Below, piece after piece: positions 1 through 9,564 of a DNA stretch of 64,000 nt. The stretch is from Bradyrhizobium sp. CCBAU 53351. Lineage in GTDB: Bacteria; Pseudomonadota; Alphaproteobacteria; Rhizobiales; Xanthobacteraceae. The stretch spans positions 558,001 to 622,000 of the forward strand of contig NZ_CP030059.1 in NCBI RefSeq assembly GCF_015291745.1, given 5' to 3'. The translations under genes and the position numbers were made by a program. The stretch's first letter is position 1. Each line of letters opens with the position of its first letter. The notes beneath the pieces were generated by a model. The model did no database searches. It was not told the DNA's origin and saw only the letters and a list, made by a program, of their open reading frames with translations.

Positions 1-770
<770 letters not shown>

Positions 771-830
771 TGCCGGATCTTCGCTGCGCTCGTCCGGGAC
801 GACAGCGGAGTTAAGAGCGCCGTCTGAGAC

Positions 831-1217
831 TCACTCCCTCCCGAACGCCCGCTTCAGCTCGACCTTCGCCTTTTCCAGCCGCGCGCGCTGTGTTTTCGGC
901 AAGGTCTTGCCGGCGCGGTTGATGTAGAAGGTCAGCATCGACAGCGCCGAACGATAGGCGCCGGTCTTGCGTCGTGAGCTGTGCTCGGCCGATCGCTTCA
1001 GTGACGTCGCGATCTTCTTCGGGCTGGTCAGCTTGAACACGCCCTGCTTGAGGTCGAGTGCGTCGCTCTCTTTGGTCACACGCTGCGACCAGCGCTTTGG
1101 CGTTGCGCGTTTGGCGTTCTTGCGCGTGGTCGTGCTGCGCCGCGTGCTTGTCTTCCGGCGGCTGGATTTGCGGGCGCCGCTGTTTCGCGAATGTGTCGTC
1201 TTTCTGACATGAGCCAT
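831..1217 (-). CDS. DUF3175 protein with basic N-terminal tail
   Basis: 128 residues. The first 43 residues are almost entirely Arg, Lys, Ser, Thr and Ala, resembling a histone H1-like or nucleic-acid-binding tail. From about residue 44 (KRWSQRVTKESDALDL) to the end it matches what is known of DUF3175: a W-S-x-x-V-T start, SPKKIATSLKRSAE, and SALSMLTFYINRAGK. The family function is unknown. A clear Shine-Dalgarno sequence AAGGAG lies 7 bases before the ATG, which fixes the start. It is transcribed divergently from the MFS gene; the 182-base gap holds both promoters. DNA binding is an inference from charge only. Confidence 0.85.
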   Translation of the reverse strand: MAHVRKTTHSRNSGARKSSRRKTSTRRSTTTRKNAKRATPKRWSQRVTKESDALDLKQGVFKLTSPKKIATSLKRSAEHSSRRKTGAYRSALSMLTFYINRAGKTLPKTQRARLEKAKVELKRAFGRE

Positions 1218-1399
1218 GCGTCAACTCCTTGCGGCTCCATCGGAAACGGCCGGTGCTGGCGGCCGTTCCTGCGGGAACCCGGCCTCGCCGCGGACGTTGT
1301 CGCAGGTGGCAGGCGGAATGCCGCACCCCAATGATCGGATCGACCCCGTTCACGTCCTGTGAATCGGGGCCGCTTCTATTGATCGAACGCAACAGCCCG

Positions 1400-2884
1400 A
1401 TGGAATTGCAGCAAAGCCCAGCGCGGAACTATGCATCTGGGGTCTCGGCGGCCGCGACCGACCGCATCGTCGAGACCAGTATTCCGGCGCGGCTCGACGC
1501 GCTGCCCTGGAGCGGGTTTCACACCCGCGTCGTGCTCGCGCTCGGCATCACCTGGATCCTTGACGGGCTCGAGGTGACACTGGCCGGCGCGCTCTCCGGT
1601 GCGCTGAAGCAGAGCCCGTCGCTGCACTTCTCCAATCTCGATCTCGGCATTGCCAATTCCGCCTATCTCGCCGGCGCCGTGCTCGGTGCGCTCGGCTTCG
1701 GCTGGCTCACCGACCGCATCGGCCGCAAGAAGCTGTTCTTCATCACGCTGGCGCTCTACCTCTCGGCGACGGCGGCGACCGCTCTGTCGTGGGATGTCGC
1801 GAGCTACGCGGCGTTTCGTTTCCTCACCGGCGCCGGCATCGGCGGCGAATACACCGCGATCAACTCGACCATCCAGGAGTTGGTGCCGGCGCGCTATCGC
1901 GGCTGGACCGATCTCGTCATCAACGGCAGTTTCTGGATCGGCGCCGCGATGGGCGCGGTCGCGGCCATCGTGCTGCTCGATCCCGCCGTGATCGCGCCCG
2001 ATCTCGGCTGGCGTCTCGCTTATCTGATCGGCGCCAGCATCGGTCTCGTCGTGCTGTTGATGCGAATGTGGATTCCGGAAAGTCCGCGCTGGCTGATGAT
2101 CCATGGCCGTCCCGACCAGGCGCATGCGATCGTCGACGAGATCGAGCGTTCCGTGATCGGGCATGGCCAGGATACGAGCGAGGCGCGCTTCACCAAGATG
2201 CGGCTGAAGATGCGCGATCACACGCCGATCCGCGAGGTCGTGCACACGCTGTTCTCGGCGTACCGCCAGCGCGCGCTGGTCGGCCTCGTGCTGATGAGCG
2301 CGCAGGCGTTCTTCTACAACGCGATCTTCTTCACCTTCGCGCTGGTGCTGACCGATTTCTACGGCATCCGCGCCGATCACGTCGGCTGGTACCTGCTGCC
2401 GTTTGCCGCCGGCAATTTCCTGGGGCCCCTCTTGCTCGGCCGGCTGTTCGATACGCTGGGACGCCGCACCATGATCATGTTCACCTACGGCATGTCCGGC
2501 GTGCTCCTGGCGGTCTCGGGCTATCTGTTCTCCATCGGCGTGCTCTCTGCGCAGGGGCAGACCATCGCCTGGATGGTGATCTTCTTCTTTGCATCGCCGG
2601 CCGCCAGTGCGGCCTATCTCACCGTCAGCGAGACCTTTCCGCTCGAAGTTCGCGCGCTGGCGATCGCCGTGTTCTACGCGGTCGGCACCGGCATCGGCGG
2701 CGTGATCGGGCCGGCGCTGTTCGGCGCACTGATCGACACGGGATCACGCACCAGCGTGTTCGCCGGCTATCTGCTGGGGGCAGTCCTGATGATCGCGGCC
2801 GCGATCGTGGCGTGGCGCTATGCCGTCTCGGCGGAGCGCAAATCGCTCGAACAAATCGCTCGGCCGCTCGCCTTTATGGAGTAG
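1400..2884 (+). CDS. MFS transporter, metabolite:H+ symporter type
   Basis: 494 residues with about 12 hydrophobic segments. The loop after the second membrane segment reads GWLTDRIGRKK, the MFS motif A, and the middle of the protein has PESPRWL, typical of the sugar porter and aromatic acid:H+ symporter branches. The first segment includes ITWILDGLEV, also usual there. The start was set at the ATG at 1400, which gives a normal cytoplasmic N-terminus; the frame is open further upstream but that part is Arg-rich and unlike the family. No good ribosome binding site is visible. The stop lies 4 bases before the otsB start, so the two genes probably form one transcript. Substrate is unknown; a link to trehalose or sugar export is only suggested by position. 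Confidence 0.85.
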   Translation: MELQQSPARNYASGVSAAATDRIVETSIPARLDALPWSGFHTRVVLALGITWILDGLEVTLAGALSGALKQSPSLHFSNLDLGIANSAYLAGAVLGALGFGWLTDRIGRKKLFFITLALYLSATAATALSWDVASYAAFRFLTGAGIGGEYTAINSTIQELVPARYRGWTDLVINGSFWIGAAMGAVAAIVLLDPAVIAPDLGWRLAYLIGASIGLVVLLMRMWIPESPRWLMIHGRPDQAHAIVDEIERSVIGHGQDTSEARFTKMRLKMRDHTPIREVVHTLFSAYRQRALVGLVLMSAQAFFYNAIFFTFALVLTDFYGIRADHVGWYLLPFAAGNFLGPLLLGRLFDTLGRRTMIMFTYGMSGVLLAVSGYLFSIGVLSAQGQTIAWMVIFFFASPAASAAYLTVSETFPLEVRALAIAVFYAVGTGIGGVIGPALFGALIDTGSRTSVFAGYLLGAVLMIAAAIVAWRYAVSAERKSLEQIARPLAFME

Positions 2885-2888
2885 ACTG

Positions 2889-3707
2889 ATGAAATCGGAA
2901 CTTGCAGAGATGGCGTTGGACCAGCAGAACACCCTACGCGACGACGACACCCCGGAAACGGTGCCGGTGCCGCATGCACTGGTGCCGCATCTCGACGAGA
3001 CCGCAATTCTGCTCGACATCGACGGGACCCTGCTCGACCTGATGCCGACGCCGCGTGAGGTGTGGGTGCCGCCGGGCCTCTCGGACACGCTGAACCGGTT
3101 GACCGAGCGGACCTCCGGCGCGCTGGCGCTGGTCAGCGGCCGCTCGCTCAACGACATCGACCTGATCTTCGCGCCCGACGTGTTTCGCGCCGTCGCCGGC
3201 CACGGCGCCGAGATGCGGCTGTCGGTCGACAATGAGGCCGATGCCGTGCACGCGCCGCCGCTGGACAAGGAGCTGAAGCGGCGGCTGGCGGCCATCGCCA
3301 AGCTTTCGCCCGGCATTCTGCTCGAGGACAAGGGCTATTCGCTGGCGCTGCATTACCGTCTCGCGCCGCATGCGGAGAAAGCCATCTACGAATCCGTCTC
3401 GGTGATCCGCGCCGATCTGCCCAACGCGCCGATCGAGGTGCTGCCCGGCAAGTTCGTCTGCGAGATCAAGCATTCCGGGTTTACCAAGGCGACCGGCGTA
3501 CGCGAGCTGATGAAGCGGGAGCCGTTCAAAGGGCGGCGTCCGATCTTCATCGGCGACGACGTCACCGACGAAACCGTCTTCGCGATCATGCCCGACATGA
3601 ACGGGCTCGCCTTCTCGGTCGGACGTCGTGCCATGGGCGTGAATGGCCATTTCGACGCGCCGAACGACGTGCGTGCGTTCCTTGCCCGCCTGCTTGATCC
3701 CAGGTGA
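2889..3707 (+). CDS. otsB: Trehalose-6-phosphate phosphatase
   Basis: 272 residues, usual length for OtsB. It removes phosphate from trehalose-6-phosphate, the second step of OtsA-OtsB trehalose synthesis in the cytoplasm. HAD-superfamily motifs are visible: ILLDIDGTLLD near residue 40 (nucleophile and acid/base Asp), LVSGR (motif II with Ser), and GDDVTDE near residue 225 (metal-binding acidic cluster). The ATG at 2889 lies 4 bases after the MFS stop, indicating translational coupling. otsA follows after 244 bases and has its own promoter, so otsB can be made with the transporter and otsA independently under stress. Confident call. Confidence 0.95.
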   Translation: MKSELAEMALDQQNTLRDDDTPETVPVPHALVPHLDETAILLDIDGTLLDLMPTPREVWVPPGLSDTLNRLTERTSGALALVSGRSLNDIDLIFAPDVFRAVAGHGAEMRLSVDNEADAVHAPPLDKELKRRLAAIAKLSPGILLEDKGYSLALHYRLAPHAEKAIYESVSVIRADLPNAPIEVLPGKFVCEIKHSGFTKATGVRELMKREPFKGRRPIFIGDDVTDETVFAIMPDMNGLAFSVGRRAMGVNGHFDAPNDVRAFLARLLDPR

Positions 3708-3892
3708 AACGAGGGCAGCGCCCTCTCGCAGACATAATGTCGGTCGGCTCGGCGTCTTGGCGCGCCGCGCTATTTGGTGTGCAACACAATCGCACACGCT
3801 GTCTTTGCAGCGGAATTTCCCGGGTTCCGCAAGCGAAACCAGTTCCAACGCGCACGCCCGATTTTGGTTTCAATTGGTTGAAACGATGATCA

Positions 3893-3917
3893 GGAACCAT
3901 ATTGATGAACGGCAGTT
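3893..3917 (+). promoter_or_regulatory. EcfG-type general stress promoter of otsA
   Basis: GGAAC at 3893-3897, 17 bases, then GTT at 3915-3917, matching the known alphaproteobacterial EcfG consensus GGAAC-N16-cGTT except that the weakly conserved C is A. It lies 34 bases before the otsA start codon, with AGGAGGGG (3937-3944) as ribosome binding site 7 bases before GTG. otsA is a known member of general stress regulons in rhizobia, so the match fits the gene. Confidence 0.75.
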
Positions 3918-3951
3918 AAACGGGGTGGAATGAAACAGGAGGGGACGACCT

Positions 3952-5415
3952 GTGAACTTAGTCGTCGTTTCGAATCGCGTCGCGCGCGGCAAGCCTAATG
4001 AGCCCATGACGGGCGGCCTCGCGGCGGCCTTGTTGCCGGTGGTGGAACATTCGGGCGCGATCTGGGTGGGATCTTCGGGCCGGGTCCGCGACGGCCATCA
4101 AAAGGAACCTTTTGCCGAGATCGAAGCGCTTGGCACCGGCGCAATCGCGACGTTGGATCTGCCCGCGGCGCATTACGGCGGCTATTACGAGGGTTTTGCC
4201 AATTCCGCGCTGTGGCCGGCGCTGCATTCGCGCAGCGACCTGATCCGCGTCTCGCGCGAGGATTACGTCAGCTATCGCGAGGTCAACGCCTTCATGGCGC
4301 GCGCCTTGATGCGTTTCCGAAAAGCCAAGACCGCGTTCTGGGTGCAGGATTATCACTTCCTCGCGCTCGGTGCGGAGCTGCGCGATCTCGGCGTCGACGA
4401 CCCGATCGGCTTTTTCCTGCATACGCCGTGGCCCGTCGCCGCGGTGATGCAGGGCGTGCCCAATCATCGCGAGCTGATCACGGCGATGCTGGCCTACGAT
4501 CTGCTCGGCTTCCAGACCAATGAGGACTGCCAGAACTTCCTCGGTTATGCCGGCGGCGAGCTCGGTCTCACCGTCGAAGACGGCGTCGTGCTCTCGCAGC
4601 ACGGCCGCACCCGCTGCGAGGTGTTTCCGATCGGGATCGATGCGGAGAAGTTCGCAGCTTACGCCGCGAAATCGGCCTCGCATCCGGACGTGTCTCGGCT
4701 GCGCCGCAGCCTCAATGGCGAGCGGCTCGCGATCGGCGTGGACCGGCTCGACTATTCCAAGGGCCTGATCAACCGCATCACCGCGTTCGACCGGCTCTGG
4801 ACCGAGCAGCCGCAGTTTGCGCGCAGCATTTCGCTGCTCCAGATCGCCAACCCTTCGCGCGGCGCGATCGAGGCTTACGGCAATCTCCAGAACGACGTCG
4901 CGCGCCTCGTCACCGACGTCAACGGCCGGCACGGCGAGGTCGACTGGACGCCGATCCGCTATCTGAACAAGGGTTTCAGCCAAGCGGTGCTGGCGGGCCT
5001 CTATCGCACCGCGCAGGTCGGTGTGGTGACGCCGCTGCATGACGGCATGAACCTCGTCGCCAAGGAATATGTCGCTGCGCAAAACCCGGCCGACCCCGGC
5101 GTGCTGGTGCTGTCGAAGTTCGCGGGCGCTGCCAACGAGCTCGAGACTGCCTTGCTCGTCAATCCGCACGACATCGACGGCATGGCGCGCGCGATCGCGG
5201 TCGCGGCCGCGATGCCGCTCACCGAGCGCAAGATGCGCTGGGACGCGATGATGAAGAAGCTGCGCGGTCACACCATCCAGCAATGGTCGGCCGATTTCGT
5301 CGCCGAGCTGGAGAAGTGCCGAACCGAGAAGGCCGCCGTCGCCCCGCTCGCCGCGCAACCGCCGCAAGCGCTGCGCTGGCTGAAGTCGGCGATCTCGGGC
5401 GTAAGGCTGATCTGA
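3952..5415 (+). CDS. otsA: Trehalose-6-phosphate synthase
   Basis: 487 residues, a GT20 glycosyltransferase that joins UDP-glucose (or related donors) to glucose-6-phosphate. The protein starts VVVSNRVA, followed by MTGGLAAAL (the glycine-rich loop), WVQDYHF and FFLHTPWP (acceptor side), and GVDRLDYSKGL near residue 263, whose Arg and Lys bind donor phosphates. HDGMNLVAKEY near residue 363 is the nucleotide-sugar motif with the conserved Asp and Glu. Start is GTG, preceded by the strong AGGAGGGG sequence. It follows otsB by 244 bases that hold an EcfG-type promoter and a small inverted repeat (GTGTGC 3777-3782 and GCACAC 3792-3797). Confident call. Confidence 0.96.
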   Translation: MNLVVVSNRVARGKPNEPMTGGLAAALLPVVEHSGAIWVGSSGRVRDGHQKEPFAEIEALGTGAIATLDLPAAHYGGYYEGFANSALWPALHSRSDLIRVSREDYVSYREVNAFMARALMRFRKAKTAFWVQDYHFLALGAELRDLGVDDPIGFFLHTPWPVAAVMQGVPNHRELITAMLAYDLLGFQTNEDCQNFLGYAGGELGLTVEDGVVLSQHGRTRCEVFPIGIDAEKFAAYAAKSASHPDVSRLRRSLNGERLAIGVDRLDYSKGLINRITAFDRLWTEQPQFARSISLLQIANPSRGAIEAYGNLQNDVARLVTDVNGRHGEVDWTPIRYLNKGFSQAVLAGLYRTAQVGVVTPLHDGMNLVAKEYVAAQNPADPGVLVLSKFAGAANELETALLVNPHDIDGMARAIAVAAAMPLTERKMRWDAMMKKLRGHTIQQWSADFVAELEKCRTEKAAVAPLAAQPPQALRWLKSAISGVRLI

Positions 5416-5438
5416 GATTTTTTCTCAGTCCTATCAAC

Positions 5439-5518
5439 TCGTCATGGCCGGGCTTGACCCGGCCATCCACGTCTTGCGTCCGACAACGTGGATGCCCGGG
5501 ACGAGCCCGGGCATGACC
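5439..5518. repeat. Double palindromic intergenic repeat
   Basis: Two hairpin units in inverted order: CATGGCCGGGcttgaCCCGGCCATC near the left side and GATGCCCGGGacgaGCCCGGGCATG on the right, with ACGT-GGAT copies joining them. The same family occurs at 27506-27591 and in part at 31361-31390. It sits between convergent otsA and the small secreted protein gene, where it may end transcription from both sides. Confidence 0.8.
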
Positions 5519-5538
5519 GCAAACAGCGCATAGCGCCA

Positions 5539-5880
5539 TCAATAACAATACGAGACCCCATCCAGGATCGCGCATTGCCGCTTGTTCGGCGCGTTGGGAT
5601 CGTCCATCGGCACCATGCCCTTGCCCTGGCCGACGAACACGCCGGGGCCGACATGCACCGAGCTCTTGTTGCCGATGATCACGCTCGGATGCGGCGTCGA
5701 GCTCGAGCGCGTGCCGTCCGGCCAGATGATGGCATCGCCCGACAGCACCCCGCGCCGGCCGTCGTTGCAGCTGACGTCGACGCCTTGCCGGGTGCAGACC
5801 TGGGCAGCAGCGGGGACCGCGAGGGCGGAGCCGAGGCCTGATGCCAGGCCAAGGGCGAGGATGGTCTTGCGGATGGTCAT
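5539..5880 (-). CDS. Small secreted protein of unknown function
   Basis: 113 residues. Residues 1-26 form a signal peptide (Arg-Lys start, hydrophobic core LALGLASGLGSALA, cleavage after AAA or AQ). The mature part is about 87 residues with four Cys (VCTRQ, VSCND, RQCAIL and the penultimate SYCY), so two disulfides are possible in the periplasm. It is rich in Gly and short turns (GDAIIWPDGTRS, GPGVFVGQGKG). I do not recognise a domain. GGGGA lies a few bases before the ATG. It is convergent with otsA, with the palindromic repeat between them. Confidence 0.75.
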   Translation of the reverse strand: MTIRKTILALGLASGLGSALAVPAAAQVCTRQGVDVSCNDGRRGVLSGDAIIWPDGTRSSSTPHPSVIIGNKSSVHVGPGVFVGQGKGMVPMDDPNAPNKRQCAILDGVSYCY

Positions 5881-6077
5881 GGTGTCCCCCGTAGGCGTGT
5901 TCGCCGCTCCTGCGTGAATCGTCGCGCCAAACCCGCCGCGGGTTCAGCCGGCAGGCGGATCGGTGGACCTGTTACATCAGATATTGTCTTGCAACTACAA
6001 CAAGTTGCGGAAAATTCACCCGATTGAGCCGCGATCCCTTGCAAAATCGGCGGCGCCCCTTCAAGAGAGGGCGCTCC

Positions 6078-6167
6078 GGAGAGATGGCCGAGTGGCTTAA
6101 GGCGCACGCTTGGAAAGCGTGTGTGCGGGAAACCGTACCGTGGGTTCGAATCCCACTCTCTCCGCCA
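6078..6167 (+). tRNA. tRNA-Ser (anticodon GGA)
   Basis: The acceptor stem GGAGAGA pairs fully with TCTCTCC, followed by discriminator G and encoded CCA (6165-6167). The anticodon stem CACGC/GCGTG encloses TTGGAAA, giving anticodon GGA, which reads UCC and UCU. A long variable arm (GTGCGGGAAACCGTAC) and TGGGTTCGAATCCCA T arm identify a class II serine tRNA. Length 90 bases including CCA. Confidence 0.97.
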
Positions 6168-6348
6168 TTGGCCCTCATCCCCCTTCATCCGCGCCATGTC
6201 ACGCTCCGTCAGCGCGGACTGCTCGTGCGCATCAGCACCAGTTCGATTTGACGTCGGCACAGATGCGAAAGACGGCGATGCAGAATCACGCCTGTACAGA
6301 GACGCGAGCCGTCCCTAACTTCTCGCGCGCAATTGTGGGAGATGGGGC

Positions 6349-7914
6349 GTGGCGAAGAAGGCGACCAAGAACAAGACTGCGAAGAAGGCGGCAACGCGAG
6401 CTGCGGCGAAGAGCGGGGCCCGCAAAGGGACTGTCGCGAAGCCGGTCCGAAAAACCGCCACCGGCAAATCAGCGAAGCCGCCCCGCCCACGCGGACCGGC
6501 TTGGCAATGGTCGGCAGTCGAGACCGCAGCCGCGATCCGCTCCGGCGCGATCTCCGCGGTCGAGACCGTGGAAGCCCATCTCGAGCGGATGCGCGCGGTC
6601 AATCCGAAGCTCAACGCCGTCGTCGTCGATCTCTCGGAAGAAGCGTTGAAGGCTGCCCACGCGGCCGACAAGCAGCGCGCCAAGGGCGCTGCGCTCGGCC
6701 TTCTGCACGGCGTGCCGATCACGATCAAGGAAAACGTCGATTACGAGGGACGGCCGAATTTCAACGGCGTGCCCGCCAACAAGGACCTTATCGCGCCGTC
6801 GGACGCGCCGGTCGTGCGCAACCTGAAGAAGGCCGGCGCGATCGTCATCGGTCTCACCAACACGCCGGAATTCTCCTTTCGCGGCTTCACCGACAATCCC
6901 CTGCATGGGTTGACGCTCAATCCCTGGGATCCTGATATCACCTGCGGCGGCTCGTCGGGTGGCGCGGGTTCGGCAGTCGCTGCCGGCATCGGCACCATCG
7001 CCCATGGCAATGACATCGGCGGCTCGCTGCGCTGGCCGGCGCATTGCAACGGCGTTGCCACCATCAAGCCGACGCAGGGACGTATCCCCGCGTTCAACGA
7101 AAGCGCAACGGCCGAGCGGCCGATGCTGGCGCATCTGATGTCGGCGCAGGGGCCGCTCGCGCGCCACGTCGCCGACGTTCGCCTTGCGCTCGAGGTGATG
7201 AGCCAGCGCGATCCGCGCGATCCCTGGTGGGTGCCGGCGCCGCTGGTCGGCGAGAAGCCGAAGGGGCCGATCAAGGTGGCGCTGGCCAAGATCCCCGCCG
7301 ATATGGATGTCGATCCGTCCGTCAGCGCGGCGCTGCGGCAGGCCGCCGACCATCTCGAACGGTCCGGCTACCGTGTCAGCGAGGTCGAGGTGCCCGACAT
7401 CAACGGCGTCTGGCAGACCTGGTGCGACATCATCACCAACGAGACTGTGGTGATGCAGGAAGCTTCCATGCTGAAGGTCACCTCCGAGGATTTCCACAAG
7501 GCCTGGGGCGGCATGAAGGCCAAGGCCAATGTGCTCGATCTCAAGGCCTGGATGCAGGCGACCGCCGCGCGCAACGGCCATATCCGCGCCTGGCAATTGT
7601 TCTTCGAGGACTACCCAATCGTGCTGGCGCCGACCACGGTGAAGCCGACGCCGGGCCCGCGCGAGGACACCGTCAGCGCCGAGCGCGTGCGCGAGATCTT
7701 CTGGGGCGAGATCCGCTTCATCTCCGCGATCAACGTGCTGGGCCTGCCCGGCGCGGTGGTGCCGGTGGCGCTCCACGACGGCAAGCCGATCGGCGTGCAG
7801 CTGATCGCCGGGCGCTATCGCGAGGATCTCGCGCTCGATGCGGCGGCCGCGATCGAGAAGCGGGCCGGCGTGCTCACGCGCCAACTGTGGGAGAGGGATG
7901 GGGTAGGGCGATAA
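6349..7914 (+). CDS. Amidase-signature hydrolase with basic N-terminal tail
   Basis: 521 residues. The amidase-signature triad is complete: Lys127 in PITIKEN, Ser202 or Ser203 in CGGSSGG, and Ser226 in NDIGGSLRWPA. Such enzymes hydrolyse amides such as indoleacetamide, acylamides or peptide amides; the substrate cannot be told here. Residues 1-48 are an unusual Lys/Ala/Arg/Thr-rich tail similar to histone H1 or a linker, and the catalytic domain starts at about residue 51. Start is GTG at 6349 with GGGAGA 6 bases before it; a start after the tail would lack any good ribosome binding site. The gene stands alone between the tRNA and the convergent SDR gene. Confidence 0.88.
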   Translation: MAKKATKNKTAKKAATRAAAKSGARKGTVAKPVRKTATGKSAKPPRPRGPAWQWSAVETAAAIRSGAISAVETVEAHLERMRAVNPKLNAVVVDLSEEALKAAHAADKQRAKGAALGLLHGVPITIKENVDYEGRPNFNGVPANKDLIAPSDAPVVRNLKKAGAIVIGLTNTPEFSFRGFTDNPLHGLTLNPWDPDITCGGSSGGAGSAVAAGIGTIAHGNDIGGSLRWPAHCNGVATIKPTQGRIPAFNESATAERPMLAHLMSAQGPLARHVADVRLALEVMSQRDPRDPWWVPAPLVGEKPKGPIKVALAKIPADMDVDPSVSAALRQAADHLERSGYRVSEVEVPDINGVWQTWCDIITNETVVMQEASMLKVTSEDFHKAWGGMKAKANVLDLKAWMQATAARNGHIRAWQLFFEDYPIVLAPTTVKPTPGPREDTVSAERVREIFWGEIRFISAINVLGLPGAVVPVALHDGKPIGVQLIAGRYREDLALDAAAAIEKRAGVLTRQLWERDGVGR

Positions 7915-8088
7915 TCTTACCCTATCTTCGTGCGGGAGAGGGTGGCTCGCGGGCGGCGTCTCGGCAAGCCGACGCTCTGCTGCGCTGAAGAGTTAGATCG
8001 AGACAGTCGCATATGTCGGTTTAGCGGCGTCCGAACCACGTGGGCAGAACGCGGGTCGACAAGCGCCCACATGCCGCCGCTCTAGGCG

Positions 8089-8889
8089 TCAGGCGTCCAT
8101 TATCCTCTTCATGGTGGCCCTTTGCATTGATCGCGGCGTCAAACGATTTGAAAAGGCAGCCATCTTGTTCGACAGGCCTGCGATCACGGTGGCCTTTCCT
8201 TGCATGAGCGCCCGAATACCGCTCGCGGCGACCGGACGCGGCTTCATGGTGAGGAGCCGCAGCAAGCTCGAAGCGGTTGCACCGGCTGCCGCATCAAAGC
8301 CTGTCGCCGTGTGTCCCGGGCAAAGACTGGTCACGACCACACCATGTGGGCGGAGTTCGTCATGCAGGGCCTCGCCAAAGGCCAGCACGTAAGCCTTGGT
8401 CGCTGCATAGGCCGCATAGGTGGGGACGGCCTGGAAGGCCAGGAGGCTGGCGATCAGAAGGATATGTCCGGATCGCCGCTGAGCCATGTCGCGGCCGAAT
8501 AGATAGGTCAGCTCTGTGAGCGTGGTGATGTTGAGCTGGATCATGTTCGCGGTCTGCTCGATCGGCGTGTCCAAAAAATTGCCGTGCAAGCCGAAGCCGG
8601 CATTGTTCACCAAAATGTCGATCGTCACGGACCTCGCGTCGAGACTGCTTTTCAGGCGGCTGGCCGCGTCCGGCGCGGCAAGATTGATCGCCTCGACCAG
8701 CACGTCCACCCCGTATTTGCTGCGGAGATCGGAGGCAAGCTTGTCCATCGTCTCCCGCCGTCGAGCCGCCAAGACGAGATTGACCTTCTGCGCTGCCAGG
8801 AGATCTGCGAATTCGAGGCCGAGGCCACTCGACGCCCCCGTGACCAGCGCCCATTTTCCGGCGAAGCTATCCGTTGCTTCTTTCGACAT
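8089..8889 (-). CDS. Short-chain dehydrogenase/reductase
   Basis: 266 residues, classical SDR. The NAD(P) motif TGASSGLG is near residue 17, NNAG near residue 94, the catalytic Ser in LLIAS and YAATK near residue 158. AARRR after strand 2 suggests NADPH preference. The C-terminal part (PHGVVVTSLCPGHTATGF) is typical of reductases with lipid or aldehyde substrates, but the substrate is unknown. It starts 72 bases downstream of the tetR stop, so the two are likely one operon controlled by the regulator. A small hairpin GAATGGG-ctcgca-CCCATTC (8919-8938) lies in the gap. Confidence 0.88.
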   Translation of the reverse strand: MSKEATDSFAGKWALVTGASSGLGLEFADLLAAQKVNLVLAARRRETMDKLASDLRSKYGVDVLVEAINLAAPDAASRLKSSLDARSVTIDILVNNAGFGLHGNFLDTPIEQTANMIQLNITTLTELTYLFGRDMAQRRSGHILLIASLLAFQAVPTYAAYAATKAYVLAFGEALHDELRPHGVVVTSLCPGHTATGFDAAAGATASSLLRLLTMKPRPVAASGIRALMQGKATVIAGLSNKMAAFSNRLTPRSMQRATMKRIMDA

Positions 8890-8961
8890 CGTTCTCTTCT
8901 CGTCTATCTGGAGTCAGCGAATGGGCTCGCACCCATTCAATCGGAACACCGGCCCATCCAC

Positions 8962-9540
8962 TCAAGCGGCTGCGGTGTCGCGAACCTGCTCGGCCGCGGC
9001 ATCCAACAGCGCCTGAGCCAGATCAGGGTCGTTGACGACGCGCGACAGCGTCACCGCGCCGATCATCGTCGCGAGGATGGCCATGGCCTTGCCGCGCGAG
9101 GCCTCCTCGCCGGCTCCGGCTAGGAAGCGGCTGAGCACGTCGAGATGCGCCTTGATCCCCGCTTCGAATTCCGCCTTCACCTCGGGGCCTTGTCGGGCGG
9201 CATCTGCGCCGAGCGCCACGATCGGGCAGCCGTCCATCCTTTCTCCGCGATGGTCGTCACTGAGGTAGAACGAGATTACCGCGCCGAGCGGATCATCGGG
9301 ATGTGCCGTGGCCGCGTCTGACCATCGGCCGGACGCGCTTTCCAATGCGCGCCTGGACGCCTCGACCGCCAGATCCTCTTTCGAAGCGAATTGCTTGTAG
9401 AAGGCGCCTTGAGTGAGCCCGGCTCCCTTCATCAGGTCCTTGAGGCCGATGCCATCAAAGCCGCGCTCCCTGAAGAGGCGACTGGCCACATTGATCACGG
9501 TTTGGCGGTTCTCGGCCGCCTGGGTGCGACTCACTCGCAT
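8962..9540 (-). CDS. TetR-family repressor, likely of the adjacent RND pump
   Basis: 192 residues. The N-terminal helix-turn-helix is standard TetR: NVASRLFRERGFDGIGLKDLMKGAG followed by LTQGAFYKQFASKEDLA. The ligand domain has the FYLSDDHRGERMDGCPIVALGADA pattern common in regulators that sense small electrophiles or drugs. It is divergent from the efflux genes, and the 208-base gap holds a 29-base palindrome and a repeated element that are probable operators for both directions. Self-repression and control of the pump are inferred from this arrangement. Confidence 0.9.
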   Translation of the reverse strand: MRVSRTQAAENRQTVINVASRLFRERGFDGIGLKDLMKGAGLTQGAFYKQFASKEDLAVEASRRALESASGRWSDAATAHPDDPLGAVISFYLSDDHRGERMDGCPIVALGADAARQGPEVKAEFEAGIKAHLDVLSRFLAGAGEEASRGKAMAILATMIGAVTLSRVVNDPDLAQALLDAAAEQVRDTAAA

Positions 9541-9564
9541 CGTGGACCTCCATTTGGATTTCGT

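Noticed and set aside
5412..5428. CTGAGA-TTTTT-TCTCAG as otsA terminator
   Set aside because: It overlaps the stop codon, the T-run is in the loop instead of after the stem, and the stem is short.
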